A stretch of DNA of 64,000 nucleotides from contig JAGGNK010011003.1 in assembly GCA_017590115.1 (NCBI GenBank), positions 1,024,955 to 1,088,954 on the forward strand, read 5' to 3'. The translations under genes were made by a program, and so were the position numbers. The notes under the pieces were generated by a model. The model searched no databases and was not told the DNA's origin. It worked only from the letters and a program-made list of their open reading frames with translations. Of the stretch, positions 10,517-21,530 are shown piece after piece (the stretch's first letter is position 1; the number at the start of each line of letters is the position of its first letter). This DNA is from Montifringilla adamsi. Lineage: Eukaryota; Chordata; Aves; Passeriformes; Passeridae.

Positions 10517-13011
10517 CTGGGGACAAGCACAAAATACAACAGCCCACAGTCAGCGGTCAATTCCATCTAAGAGGACTTGTTTTTTTTTAGGGACACGTGG
10601 CACAGCAAGCTCTTTAATTAATATTTTCTTCAGAGGGAGGATTTAAACAATAGTAGACAGTTAAAACTTTGCTGTTCTGCTGCATCTCAAAACCAAATCC
10701 TTACTGAGCAGGGAAAGCTCTTTATCCCGCAGATTTAAAATCCAAGCCTGCAGAACTAAGCCTGACCTGATCAACAAACACCAGCTTTAGGCTGTTAATA
10801 CTATATCAAGAAGAAACAATTCAGGATCAAAGAAATACAGATTAATTTTTGCTCACAAAGGCTCAAGAGAAAACAACCTGCTCCGATCCTCATCTCTGAG
10901 CCAAGCCAGGCTTCTTTTCCAAATAATCGTGATCCATCCTGTTCCTAGAAACACAAAGTGATGCTGGACTCATCTCTTGAACCAGTCTGACTCATGGCAA
11001 AGGCAAAAAGAGTCTCAACTTCAGTTGCTGTTGCTCTTTAAAACCAAGCCACCACGGACCCATTCACAAGTACAGCCAGAGGCTCACAAAGCCAAATAAA
11101 GGCTGATTTTAATCGATTTAAAAAAGCCCAGCAAGCCAGGAGCTGACATTTGGTTAACAAACAAGCTCAGCACTAGCACTGGAAATGTACCCAAAGCCTC
11201 TGAACAAACTCATGATACTATGATTCATTCCAAGCTGAAAATAGGAGGTGGAGGGTTTGGCTTTATTTGTTGGAATAGCAGGAGCTGCCTTTGTGAGCCA
11301 CACATGGATTTAAGCACAAATGTTTCAACATCCAGGATAGGCTAATTTCATGGTTAATAAATTTAGGGACAAGGCAGCAGTTTGACACGGTCTCACCCAA
11401 GAGCTCTTTATCTGGGAAAACAGAAGTAAACAGGGAGATTTACACAACTATTAGACTCCTACAGCCCTGGCCTAATGATTTAAGTGGAATATTAATAGAA
11501 AACTACACCTCCAAGTGTCTGAAGTAGCACGACTGCAAGCACGGCAAATTATACTTGACCACTCACCCTGGGCAAGCAATTCCTTGTGACAGGCAAATAA
11601 AGTATCATTATTGTCCTCATTACCCTTCAGAAAGGTTATAAAGCTGGTCCCTTCTGCACCTGAGCTTGCAAGTTTTCCTGGAAACGGCGAGGCAGCGCTG
11701 CCTCCCAATTCTGAGCCATTAATAATGCTGACAGGGAGCACCACGGCACACAAAAGCCAATTTACACTAGCACTGATAAGCATCTTTATCAGGAGAGCTC
11801 TGCTGCTCTAACACTGGAAAAGGGTTCAAGCCACAGACATGGCATGAATTCATAAATCACTGTTGATGTCAAGGATACAGCAGAGTCTGCATACACAAAG
11901 GGCTGCCAGACATCATAAAATGAGGATTTTGTATTTGTTCACATTGTACATAGAAGCAACCTCCTCTTCTTTTGGGGAGCAGCAGGGATGGGGCTCCTGG
12001 AATGTGTGACCGACTCCTCAGCTGCAATAGACATGTCAGAGCAGAGCGAAGGAGGCACAGCACATTCACAAGCACCCACAGCTGACAGGGAGAACGTGAA
12101 CCGTCTGAAGCCCAGACTCAACAGGAATCACAGAATGAATCTCAGAACGGTTTGGGTTGGAAGGGTCCTTACAGCTTATCCAGTTCTACCCTTGCCATGG
12201 GCAGGGACACCTTCCGCTGTCCCAGGCTGCTCCAAGCCCTGTCCAACCTGGCCTTGGACACCTCCAGAAATGATGCAGCCACAGCTTCCCTGGGTAACCT
12301 GTAAGGGCCTTCCCACCCTCCTGGGGAAGAATTCCATCCCAATATCCCATCTAACTCTGCCCTCCTTCAGCTTAAGGCTTGTCCTATCACTCCACGCCCG
12401 TGTGAAAATTAATGAAATAGGATAGTTAGAAAACTTTCGTTGAAAGTTTCTCTTAAATGTAATATTGATGTGAATTGATAGAAAGTCATGAGCAGAGAAG
12501 AGGGGGCTGCTCTACCTCGTCTGGATACTTCCCCTCAGCTGAAAACCCAACCCTCACTGATTCATTCCTCTGCTCCAGTCCCCTCTGCCTGGCACGGGGC
12601 TGCTTCCACATGCACTGACCAAGCCCCTTGTTCCAGGAATCAACAGGAAACTCAGATTCACACAGTTGTAGGAGTCAATGTGAGCACATCATCCGGCACA
12701 TTCACATCCCAAATACCCAGTCAGCTTAGGAGCCACCAGGAGAGAATTACCAGGAGAAAACAGCAGAAGAGACATTTGTTGTAAATACTCCTAGGACTGT
12801 TTTTCCTGCTAAACTACCCCTCAACATTCGTATGCTGAACTCTGAATACAAAGAAAAGCTTTCAGGTATATTCCAGCAAGATGAGTGACTTAGATTATTA
12901 CAGAAATACTGAATTATCTGTCGTTGACAGATTTAGCACCACTCACAGCATTTCACAGGTCTGTACAGAAAGGGGGGCAGTGCCATCCGACACAGGACAC
13001 CATTCACGTAC
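10517..13011 (-). other. SPEN intron 6
   Basis: This 2.5-kb intron has a GTACGT donor and a CCCCAG acceptor. It carries a CR1 fragment (12126-12402); the rest is unique intronic sequence with no gene that I can recognise. Confidence 0.85.
12126..12402 (-). mobile_element. CR1 LINE, 3' end fragment
   Basis: Read on the plus strand, it begins with the reverse complement of the CR1 terminus (ATCACAGAATGAATC, GGTTTGGGTTGGAAGGGTC). It continues through GGGACACCTTCCGCTGTCCC, GCTGCTCCAAGCCCTGTCC and the AACTCTGCCCTCCTTCAG block. The element is therefore in minus orientation, the same as SPEN. Confidence 0.93.
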
Positions 13012-13163
13012 CACTATTCCCCCAAAGCGCTGGAAGATGTTGCGAAGGTCATGGTAGGTGGTGGTTTTCTCCAGGTTGCCAATGAACAGAGTTCTCGTTG
13101 CCTTTGGGTGAAACTCATCTATCCTTTCATCCAGAGGACGAAATTCATTCTCACTTTCGGTTT
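13012..13163 (-). CDS. SPEN: SPEN exon 6: linker and first half of RRM3
   Basis: It encodes residues 416-465 after completing Glu415. An acidic linker (ESENEFRPLDERIDEF) leads into RRM3, whose RNP2 strand LFIGNL is at 440-445. The exon ends with FQRFGGIV at a codon boundary. The human residue I recall at position 463 is Glu (FGEIV), so Gly463 here is a substitution. The acceptor is ATTGTAG|AAACC and the donor is GTG|GTACGT. Confidence 0.96.
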
Positions 13164-14030
13164 CTACAATAAAAGAGAGCAGGAAATTTGTAATGACTGG
13201 AGATTTGGTTCATGCTGGTTTATTCAGGGCTCCTTCTTGATCTGAACAAGAGTAACCACTGTCTTTGAGAAAAACACCCAGTACTGCACCCATGACTTGT
13301 TATTTATGTGGGATTAGGAATCTTTATATTCCACAGAGGAATCTGAGCATCCTCAGGTGAAAGAGAGCTGCACCTTTCAATTGCTTCTCTGGAAATTTAC
13401 CAAGTATCAATGCTTGAGTGCATGAATTCCAGTAAGGCTTCCCTGTGCTTGAGGAAGAGCACGTGGTAGGAGTTTGTTTTCAGGAATCAATTTTTAAAGA
13501 AGCCATTGAAGTGCAGTCTGAGAACTTCACCAAGTGCTCAGGGCTGGAGCTCTCACTGGTTGGTCACGTGGGCTGTGCTGCCACAGCCTCAAAACGCAGC
13601 ACTCGTTGGCTGTTTTAATTAAAAGGAGACAAAACGAGGCTGGGAGGACTCAGTGCTGTGCACACACCACCCACTGGCAGCTGCTCCACCGAGACGTGGC
13701 AAATGAGATCGTTCCTTCCAGCAGATCCCACTGAATGGGAGGATGGCAGCTTCCCTTCTCTCTCGCCGTTTCATCCAAGAGCATCCACTCTTCTTGCTCT
13801 AGAGTTTACTGTAGCATTTTCCCCAGTTTCTTTAAAATATGTTTCCTATTTCAGCCTCTTTACAACACTCTCTTGCCATTTGATCCAAGAGCATCCACTC
13901 TTCTTGCTCTAGAGTTTATTGTAGCATTTTCCTCAGTTTCTTTAAAATATGGTTCCTATTTCTATTCAGCCTCTTTACAACCGCTCCTAAACACACCCAG
14001 AGTCCCACGGGAGAAGGGCATGGACCTTAC
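13164..14030 (-). other. SPEN intron 5
   Basis: This 867-bp intron has a GTAAGG donor and a TTGTAG acceptor. About a quarter of it is a local tandem duplication (13759-13983). Confidence 0.85.
13759..13983. repeat. 110-bp tandem duplication, two copies
   Basis: Two adjacent copies (about 13759-13868 and 13869-13983) share long identical blocks, for example GAGCATCCACTCTTCTTGCT and GTTTCTTTAAAATATG. The second has a 5-base insertion (TCTAT) and a handful of substitutions, so the identity is above 90% by eye. This is a recent local duplication, not a dispersed repeat I recognise. Confidence 0.95.
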
Positions 14031-14231
14031 CTGGTCCTATCCAGGCTGTGACTTCAATCTGCATGCCAAAGAAGAGCTTTCCTTTGGAGGCATTTAGTGC
14101 TTTCTCCTGGTCCTCCTGCTGCCGGAAGAACACGAGCCCATAGCGCTCCTCGGACGCGCCGTGGATCTGCACCGACGTCACCTTCCCGTACTTCTTGAAT
14201 TCATGGAAAAGTCCATCTTTAAGGCTTGTAT
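14031..14231 (-). CDS. SPEN: SPEN exon 5: RRM2 core
   Basis: It encodes residues 349-414 and completes Asp348. The RNP1 motif RYGLVFFR (377-384) keeps the aromatic residues expected for RNA contact. The rest reads DGLFHEFKKYGKVTSVQIHG and then QEDQEKALNASKGKLFFG, the expected RRM helix 1 to strand 4 order. The domain ends near 415. In structural work on human SHARP, RRM2-4 form the main RNA-binding unit. The acceptor is GTTTAG|ATACAAG and the donor is CCAG|GTAAGG. Confidence 0.97.
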
Positions 14232-15401
14232 CTAAACCAACAAATAAACATTAATACTGCAGAAACATCACTTCTACCAGCTCAGCAGCACCGTAAGAGA
14301 CAAGAAGAACTCTGACTGTCTTTCTGAAATGTGACTTCATCCCACTTAACACGAGCTCACACGAGTACCCTTTTTAATTTGGGATGTTAATTTTGACAGC
14401 GTCCAAAGCTTCTTGTTGATCTTTCTCTTTTAAACCCAAGAAACTACATACATGAAGTTTTACACGGCTAAAGCTGGCAGTGGATGGCTTTTGCTTCTAA
14501 GAGACACCCAGCTCCAGGAGAAGAAGAAATAACAGGGATACTCAATTAAAAATCCCACCGGAATACTGTGCACAGCTGGGACGAGGTGTCTGGAGTGGAG
14601 GCTGGAGTCACACAGCGTTCAGTTCAGTCAATTCAGAAATATAACCAGGCAGATTTATCAGATTTTGCAGAATCTGACCCAGTCCCACACAATCTTTCTG
14701 GGATTCGTGGGATATTGACCTCAGCTTTGTGTCCTTTCAAGGAATATGACAGGCATTAAATCTACAGGAAGATACCAATACATGAGGTACTCTGTTCACA
14801 AGATAAACAGATATTATTTTAGCTCAGCCAGTGCTTCTGCATCCATGAATTCTGTTAAAACTGTTTCACAACTGATGCCATGCTGGTTTTTCCTGTGGGA
14901 TCTCTCCCATGCTCAGCACAGGGAACAGGGAGCAATCATGGGCATCCCTCAGCACTTGGTTTCCTGGGTTATTTTCCATGCAATATGCATTGCCTTTACA
15001 AATATGCTCAGGGGTGTTTTAAAGCACTCAAACTGCAACAGAAAACCCTCAACTTTTTGGATGAAAAAAGAAATTGAAGCAGGGTGAGATAAAACAGTCA
15101 AAGTTCTACGTTAAAAATGGAGATGTGTCAGTTTTTTCCCTGGGAAAGCCCACATTACTGTTGGAAGCACCAGCTCCAGGAGCTGGAAATGCCCAGCACT
15201 TGGAGCTGGGACCAGCAGGGTTTCTCACAGATGGTCACTAATTAAGCAATCTTCCCACTGTCACAGCAGAACGGAGGCAGAAGCAGGGAGAGGATCCCGT
15301 CCTCGGAGGCAGCACGTGGCTGCCGTGTGTCAAAAACTCAGTACAGGCTATCCCACCAGTCCCACCCCCCTTTTCCATTCCCCTTTCCAGAGTGAATTTA
15401 C
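14232..15401 (-). other. SPEN intron 4
   Basis: This 1.2-kb intron has a GTAAAT donor and a GGTTTAG acceptor. No gene or repeat family was recognised. Confidence 0.85.
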
Positions 15402-15562
15402 CTGTTGAGCGCACTGGAAGATTTTGCACCTTGATCCCAAAACTCTTCCGGGGCTCATCCTTCTCCAGCGACGGGAGCAGCTGGGACGCGGGCGCGGGCA
15501 CGGCCGTCGACTGCACCGAGCGCGCCGGGGACTCGTCACTCGAGCTGCTGCTGGAGTCACTG
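15402..15562 (-). CDS. SPEN: SPEN exon 4: end of Ser tract and start of RRM2
   Basis: It encodes residues 295-347, completing Ser294 with its first base. The Ser-rich tract continues (SDSSSSSSDESPARS), then comes a short Ala/Pro linker, and RRM2 begins at about 335 with its RNP2 strand IKVQNL (337-342). The acceptor is CCCAG|CAGTGA and the donor is ACAG|GTAAAT. The second half of RRM2 is in exon 5. Confidence 0.96.
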
Positions 15563-16109
15563 CTGGGAACGGCACCGAGGGAAGGACAGGTGAGTGCATG
15601 GGGCAAAGTCACCCAGGAAACGGTTCTTATTAGAAAAGCAAAATTCCAGAGTTTCTGCTCATCCACACGCCTTCCTCCCTTTTGTGCCCGGTTCTGTTTC
15701 TGTGCTGCCACCCGCTTTTCACACAGATTTAACTGTCTTCCTACCAACATTCCCCTCCAAAGGAGACAGGCAGGGAAGTGGAATGCGGGTAAAATGTCAG
15801 CAAGATCCTCTTACCCCCCCTGACAATGGCAGAGATTTAATTAAGTGTAATGCAATGTTGGACCAGCTCAGGAGCTGTGCAGGAAAAGTGGAGAATTACA
15901 GGGAGGATGCAGAGGTCTGACAATGCCTCAAAACCCCTCCTAGCACTCTCATGTACAGGAAAGAAATATTATTGTGCTCTCAGGCATCTTCCCTGAAAAG
16001 ATCTGTACTCCAAAGAGACCAGGTGTGAAAATCATGCCAAGCATTTTGGTCAACTGCTTGGGAACAACCTGGATAGACGGGAATGTCCATGTCCCTGACC
16101 CAGCCCACG

Positions 16110-16168
16110 GCCCAGGGTGGAACAAGATGATCTTTAACATCCCTTCCAGCTCAAACCATTCTTTATGA
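16110..16168 (+). mobile_element. CR1 LINE, 3' tail remnant
   Basis: The text GGGTGGAACAAGATGATC followed by CCTTCCAGCTCAAACCATTC matches a diverged CR1 3' end. Only about 60 bases are recognisable. Confidence 0.75.
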
Positions 16169-19100
16169 ACCAGCAAACACTATTTCCAGGCTCAGCCTCA
16201 ACCTCCAACTTCAGATATGAAGAATTCAGACCCAGGAACACCTTTTATAAACAATAATTACAGCGGAAGAGGATTTGCATATTAGATCACAGAGGGAGTC
16301 AATCTAACCCACAGACTCAGGATCATTTGATGCTTCGAGGAGAGGCAGAAATACAGAGAATATAATGTTATTAAAGCTTGCCCAGTGGGGACACGTCATC
16401 CTGCTTCAGTGGCTCATTTCTTCCCCGAGGCACGAGGGCTCAGAACAGCGCTAAAAATAATTTTGTCTGACATAACCCCGGAGACTTTCATTCTCCATTA
16501 CACGAGCAGCCTTCGAAAAAATTCTGCTGGAATTTTAACTCGGAGGCTGGAGGGGGGGGAGATGTGCCACGTACTAAAATAACCCTGTCAGTCTGAAATT
16601 TGCAGCTTGATTGAATTTTTACATTCCTCTCCACACCGTATTAGAAAAACGATACGCGAGTTTATCTTTTTCTTATCTTAAATATTTCATACCCTTCTTA
16701 CAAACCTTCTTGCCATTAAACCACTTAACTTTTCCATTTCTTTTCTCAAGGAAACCATTTCAGGCTTCTAGTAATTTCCAAGATTTGATTTTGTGAGCTC
16801 TTCTACTGCTTTTTTGTGGGTGTTTTTCTTCAAATGTTCAAAAAACCTGGTTTTCTTTCTGAACATCTTGGTGTAACGAGGACTGTGGCACGTTCCCAAA
16901 AGCCCTTTGGCTCTGTCCCCATTATATTTGGAGGCGCAGAAGGGAAGACAATCTCTGTCCCAAAATACTTACAAACCATCTAGAAGGATATAAAAAACAG
17001 GCCAGACCAAAATAAAACACAACAAAAAGGGTCAAAAATGCAGAAGTAATAATAAACACGAGAAACTCTGCTGCTGGTCTCACCCTCTCATTACAACCCT
17101 CCCATCCCATCCAGCCACTTCACACGTTGGTGCCTTTCCCACACATTCTCCTCCTACTCCTCCGGCCCCGGAGGAGGAAGTTCAGCATCACTTTGGGAGA
17201 CGAGTGAAAATAAAGCCATGCCAGGAATGGAGTGAAAAACTGAGCCCTTCCCCCTGCCCTGCTCTTCCCCAGGGCAGCTGCCTTGCACCACCCAACCTCT
17301 CACTTCATGGATAATAAATAACATTTCCCTTCCCAGCTACAGTCCCTTGTGCTTTCCAGCAACGAATCTCCCACTATCAGGATGTCCCTTCACAACCTCA
17401 TTTATCTGCTAAATTGGTAAACTGCCTTTATTTCTGTCTCACCTGTGCACCCTCCTTTTGTGTCCTCTTCATTAATGAACTATTTAATCACTGAAAGTGA
17501 AGAGTGAAGCATTTCTGCCTCATCTTTATTTCATTTCCTCTGCCTTTCCACTAAATCACCAAACTGAAGTTCTTCTCTGCAGCATTTTGGGAGAAAAACA
17601 AACCCAACTCCACAGGAACAGGCCCTCAGTGTTCTCCAGGGGTAACACCTGCTACTGGGCAATAAACTGGCAAAGAATAGAGAAATTTCTTTAAACACAC
17701 AAATATAGGGCAGAGAATGTGTGTGGGGAGAAACTGAAAATAATTCCCAAGCTGACAGCAGCTTCACGTGGTTCAGCAGTCCCTGGGGAAGGCTAAAATA
17801 GGACTTTAGGGCTGCAGAACCCTCTGCCCTGTGCCCATTTCCACCTTCCCTTCTCACATCTTGATGCTCCCAAAGCCTTTAGAATTCCAGTGTGCTGAGA
17901 TCGTAACTCTTGAGCAAGAGGCAGCGCTGAATTTATTTGAGCAGTGCTTTAGAATGAAGACAGGCTATTTTTATAGTTTGGGAGTTTTTTATGAGAATAT
18001 TAAAAATATGGAACATACTGTTAAAATCACAGCATTCCACTAGAGAAAAAAAATATTATCTCGGGATGATACCATTAGATATCCAAGTGATGACACAGCA
18101 GTGGACAGGGTGATAAATTCCACAAAGGAGCCTGAATTCTGTGCAACTTTGGGAAACAAGGATCATACTGGTAACCTCCATTTCCAGAGGGAGTTTTAAG
18201 GATATGCGTCCCTTAGCAAAGCAAGACTTTCTGAGACATTCCGAAAAAAAAAAGTCATTATTTCCTAACTATTTTTAGACAAGAAAAAAATGATTGCAAG
18301 AACAATCCCCCACCTTTCTTTAGGGAAATCCCCATCACTTTTCCAACTGAAGAAACATGGATATAACAATTCAAAAGTAAGTCAAAGGTTTGATGTTGTG
18401 TGAATGGGAGAATGATGGAAGAGTTAATTATAGCTGCTGTGTCACCCAGTTATAGCTCACAGCACAATCAAAATAAAGCATCTGACAGGGAATTATGTGG
18501 AGTCTTGAGCAGCAAAATACAACTCTTTTTCAGCTTTAAAAATATACAGATCTGAAGCCTGAAAGCTGCTCAAGGACAAGTTCCCAGAATATTAAAATGA
18601 GAATATGGCTTTGCTTTTCCCTGTGAGTAATTTTGAAAACAAGAACCCGTTGCCAATGCAGAAATTAAGTTATTAAAAATTCTTCTGGCAAAAGTGGGTT
18701 AATAAAGCTTTTAGAATGAGCTAGGGAAATTTTAACACGGGAACATAATAGGATAAAACAACAGCTCTGATAATCTCCTTCTTAAAAGTATTCCAAGTAT
18801 CAATAGGTTTTGGGGCAGGTCAAAAATGGCACAAAAATAGCTCTATAACTTCATTTTGGGCTTCCGCTAGCAGCGGTAAACCCGGGGTGATTTTTTCCAG
18901 AAGCAGAGCGTGCTCTGGCACTCAGCCTTTTCCCAACACGGGAGAACCTGCTCTTCCACATCGCTGTGAAGTCAGCGGAGCAGAATGCCAGCACGCCGAG
19001 GAACTAATCTCCAGAGCTGTCACAACACACGCGCGGCGCCGGGAGGGAGCTGGGAACCAACGCTCCTCCGCGCTGCTCCCGGAACGAGGCATCACTGGGG

Positions 19101-19401
19101 AACAGTCTGAGTACTTAACCAGCATTTCAGATGCTCTTTTGTCCAGCCCAGACACTTCTAAAATCAGTTTCACTCTATGGCACCACAGCACTGAAGAAAA
19201 ATTATTTTTGCATTTTACTGTCGGCAAAATCCGATGGGAAAATTGAGCAGTAATAGAGATTGTTCTTAATTAAACAAGGGGTGGACATGAAATCTTTCTC
19301 TTACACATGCACTTTAATACAGGTGTGGTTTACAAATCCTTTTAAAACACTTATCTGCATTCCATAATTACCTATGAGTATATAAGGATATGTGTTCTTA
19401 T

Positions 19402-19520
19402 ACTATTTATGTGTCCATTTTCATCAATCATGATAAAATCTATTAATATCTTACAATATTTATCTATGTATCTATTTTCCATTAATCAAGATTAAATTTA
19501 TTCGTAATCCAATCTAAATT
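19402..19520. repeat. Diverged AT-rich direct repeat, about 55-60 bp units
   Basis: Two successive segments share the order CTATTTATG or CTATGTAT, then CCATTTTCATCAATCATGAT or TTTCCATTAATCAAGAT, then TAAA..TATT. Similarity is moderate and A/T bias inflates it. Confidence 0.5.
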
Positions 19521-19598
19521 TTATCCACGTGGGCTGATTCCCAAAGATTTAACACGTAATAATCCAGCCATGGGATTCAGACTCAAATACATCTGGTT

Positions 19599-19645
19599 TC
19601 ATGGAATATTCTGTGTTGGAAAGGACCCACAAGGACAATGGGGAA
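19599..19645 (-). mobile_element. Possible CR1 LINE 3' tail remnant
   Basis: The plus strand reads CATGGAATATTCTGTGTTGG and then AAAGGACCCACAAGGACAAT. This resembles the reverse complement of a CR1 terminus of the type that ends in a TTGGAAGGGACCCACAAGGA-like block. The match is short. Confidence 0.5.
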
Positions 19646-20269
19646 GATTCCTGGTCTCAGTACACTGCAGCTCATTCAGCACACAGAATTTTCCTTTGCT
19701 CAGTTCTAAATGCAAAGATGACATTTCAAATCCTGGTATCCCACAAACCACTCCTCGTTTCCAGAGAAATTTCTCATTTTCAGGCAATTACAGTTTGCAG
19801 GCCTAGTGGCGATGAAGTTACGCTGGGTTTACGTGTGAGACATGAAAGCGCTGAGCGGAGAACACAAAGCCAGCTGTCCTTTGTTCCCACAAAAGGAGAT
19901 AAAAGAGAGGCTCCAAGCCCCTGGATGCAATGGGAGACCCGCTGCTTCCCGTCAATGGCAGCGGCGCTGAATCAAGGGATCTCACAACCTGCCCTGCACC
20001 CTCCTGCAATTTTAAAATGTGGCACAATTGTCATTTCTGCCCGTTGATTTATTCGAGAGCGGTGAGTCAGCTGCAGGCTGGGGGCTCCCCACGAGCGGCA
20101 GGCAGGAAACAAAGCTGGAAACACGGCTGGAAACACAGCAGCCGCCATGGAGGATAAAGCAGAGGGAAGCTTCAACGTCCTGCAGGCGCTGAGCTGCCAG
20201 TGCGGGTTTAAAAAAGCAAAACAAAACCAACCTGCTGTTGCCCAGAAAACCAACCGGTGACTGCTCAGT

Positions 20270-20380
20270 CTCTGGAAGTGTCCAAGCCCAGGTGGGACAG
20301 GGCTTGGAGTAACCTGAGGTAGGGGTGGAATGAGATGGGTTTTAAGGTGCCTTCCAACCCAAACCATTCCATGATTCTAA
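20270..20380 (+). mobile_element. CR1 LINE, 3' end fragment
   Basis: The segment GGAAGTGTCCAAGCCCAGG, GGACAGGGCTTGGAG, GGTGCCTTCCAACCCAAACC and ATTCCATGATTCTAA follows the CR1 3' end in order. It has an internal deletion relative to a full 3' end. Confidence 0.88.
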
Positions 20381-21448
20381 CCTCTATTGTGGGAGCAAGT
20401 TAAAAACAAAGCCACCTAAAACCAGTTTAAAACCTTTGCATTTTTCATGCCGAATTTCAGCTGTGAAAAATGTAAAAATTAATACTTCGAATTTTTTTTT
20501 ATAGCCGCCTTCAAAAACTGTTTCACCAGACCTGGTAAAGCATCCAGGATTTTTTTATTTTTACAGGAAATATGCAGAATGATCACTTTTTCCCTGCCAA
20601 AATTAACTTGAAATCGGGAACTCTGCCTGGCTCAGCTCGACTCAACACCCTGTCAGAATAATCTCCGAGTGAAGATTATCTCTTAGAAAGATCTACTGAG
20701 GACGGGCTCCAATCCCTGCTGACAGCGGGTTATTCTCACGGCTGATGTCAGCAGCAGATTCCCAAGCCGGGTCAGGAAATCCAAAGTTAATGTACAGTCA
20801 TCTCTGAACGGAAGCAACAGGAACCCTCGGGTTTTCTCCCTGTCCCTCCCTTTCCAGATCTGAGTTAAGTCACTGTAGATGATCTCCATGCACAGAACAC
20901 CAGCAGTGACAGTGCTGTATGATCCTAAGACACAAATCCTTGGGATACTTTATAGGCTTTGGAAAAAAACCCTGCTGGTTAGATTTCCTCAACCTGGGAA
21001 AACAGCCCTAGAAAATTGCTCCAAGTTTCCTGAATGTACTGGTGTGTTATTTGGGAATAAAATTAATTAAAAAGACCTGATTACTGCCAGCCAACACCCA
21101 CAAAAATTTGATGGCAACTGCTTAAAATAAAAGCTTTAAAAATGCACTGTATTCTATTCTAGCAATGGACTAAAGGATCTTTGCCTGTGAAACACTTTGA
21201 CTTCTGGATAGAAAATTATACATTAGATCAATATATGCACAGGGCTATTACAGATTGGTATTTCTGACCTACTGATAACTATTACATGAACCTAAGAAGA
21301 TATTTAACCAGAATTTTACCTGTTCTCTACATACATGTAAGTCAAAAATGCACATCAAATCACACTTTCCTTCCTAAGGACACAAAACTCCCGACACCAC
21401 CCTGTTAATCCAACAATCCAGGTGGCTGTTCTGCCACACTCAAGCAGG

Positions 21449-21530
21449 AATCATAGAATCCCAGAAGGGGACCGAAAGAGACCCTAGAGATCATCTCATT
21501 CCAACACCCTGCCATAGGCAGGAATAACCA
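21449..21530 (-). mobile_element. CR1 LINE, 3' tail fragment
   Basis: The plus strand reads AATCATAGAATCCCAGAAGG and then AGACCCTAGAGATCATCTC, the reverse complement of a CR1 terminus. The fragment fades after GCCATAGGCAGG. Confidence 0.82.
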
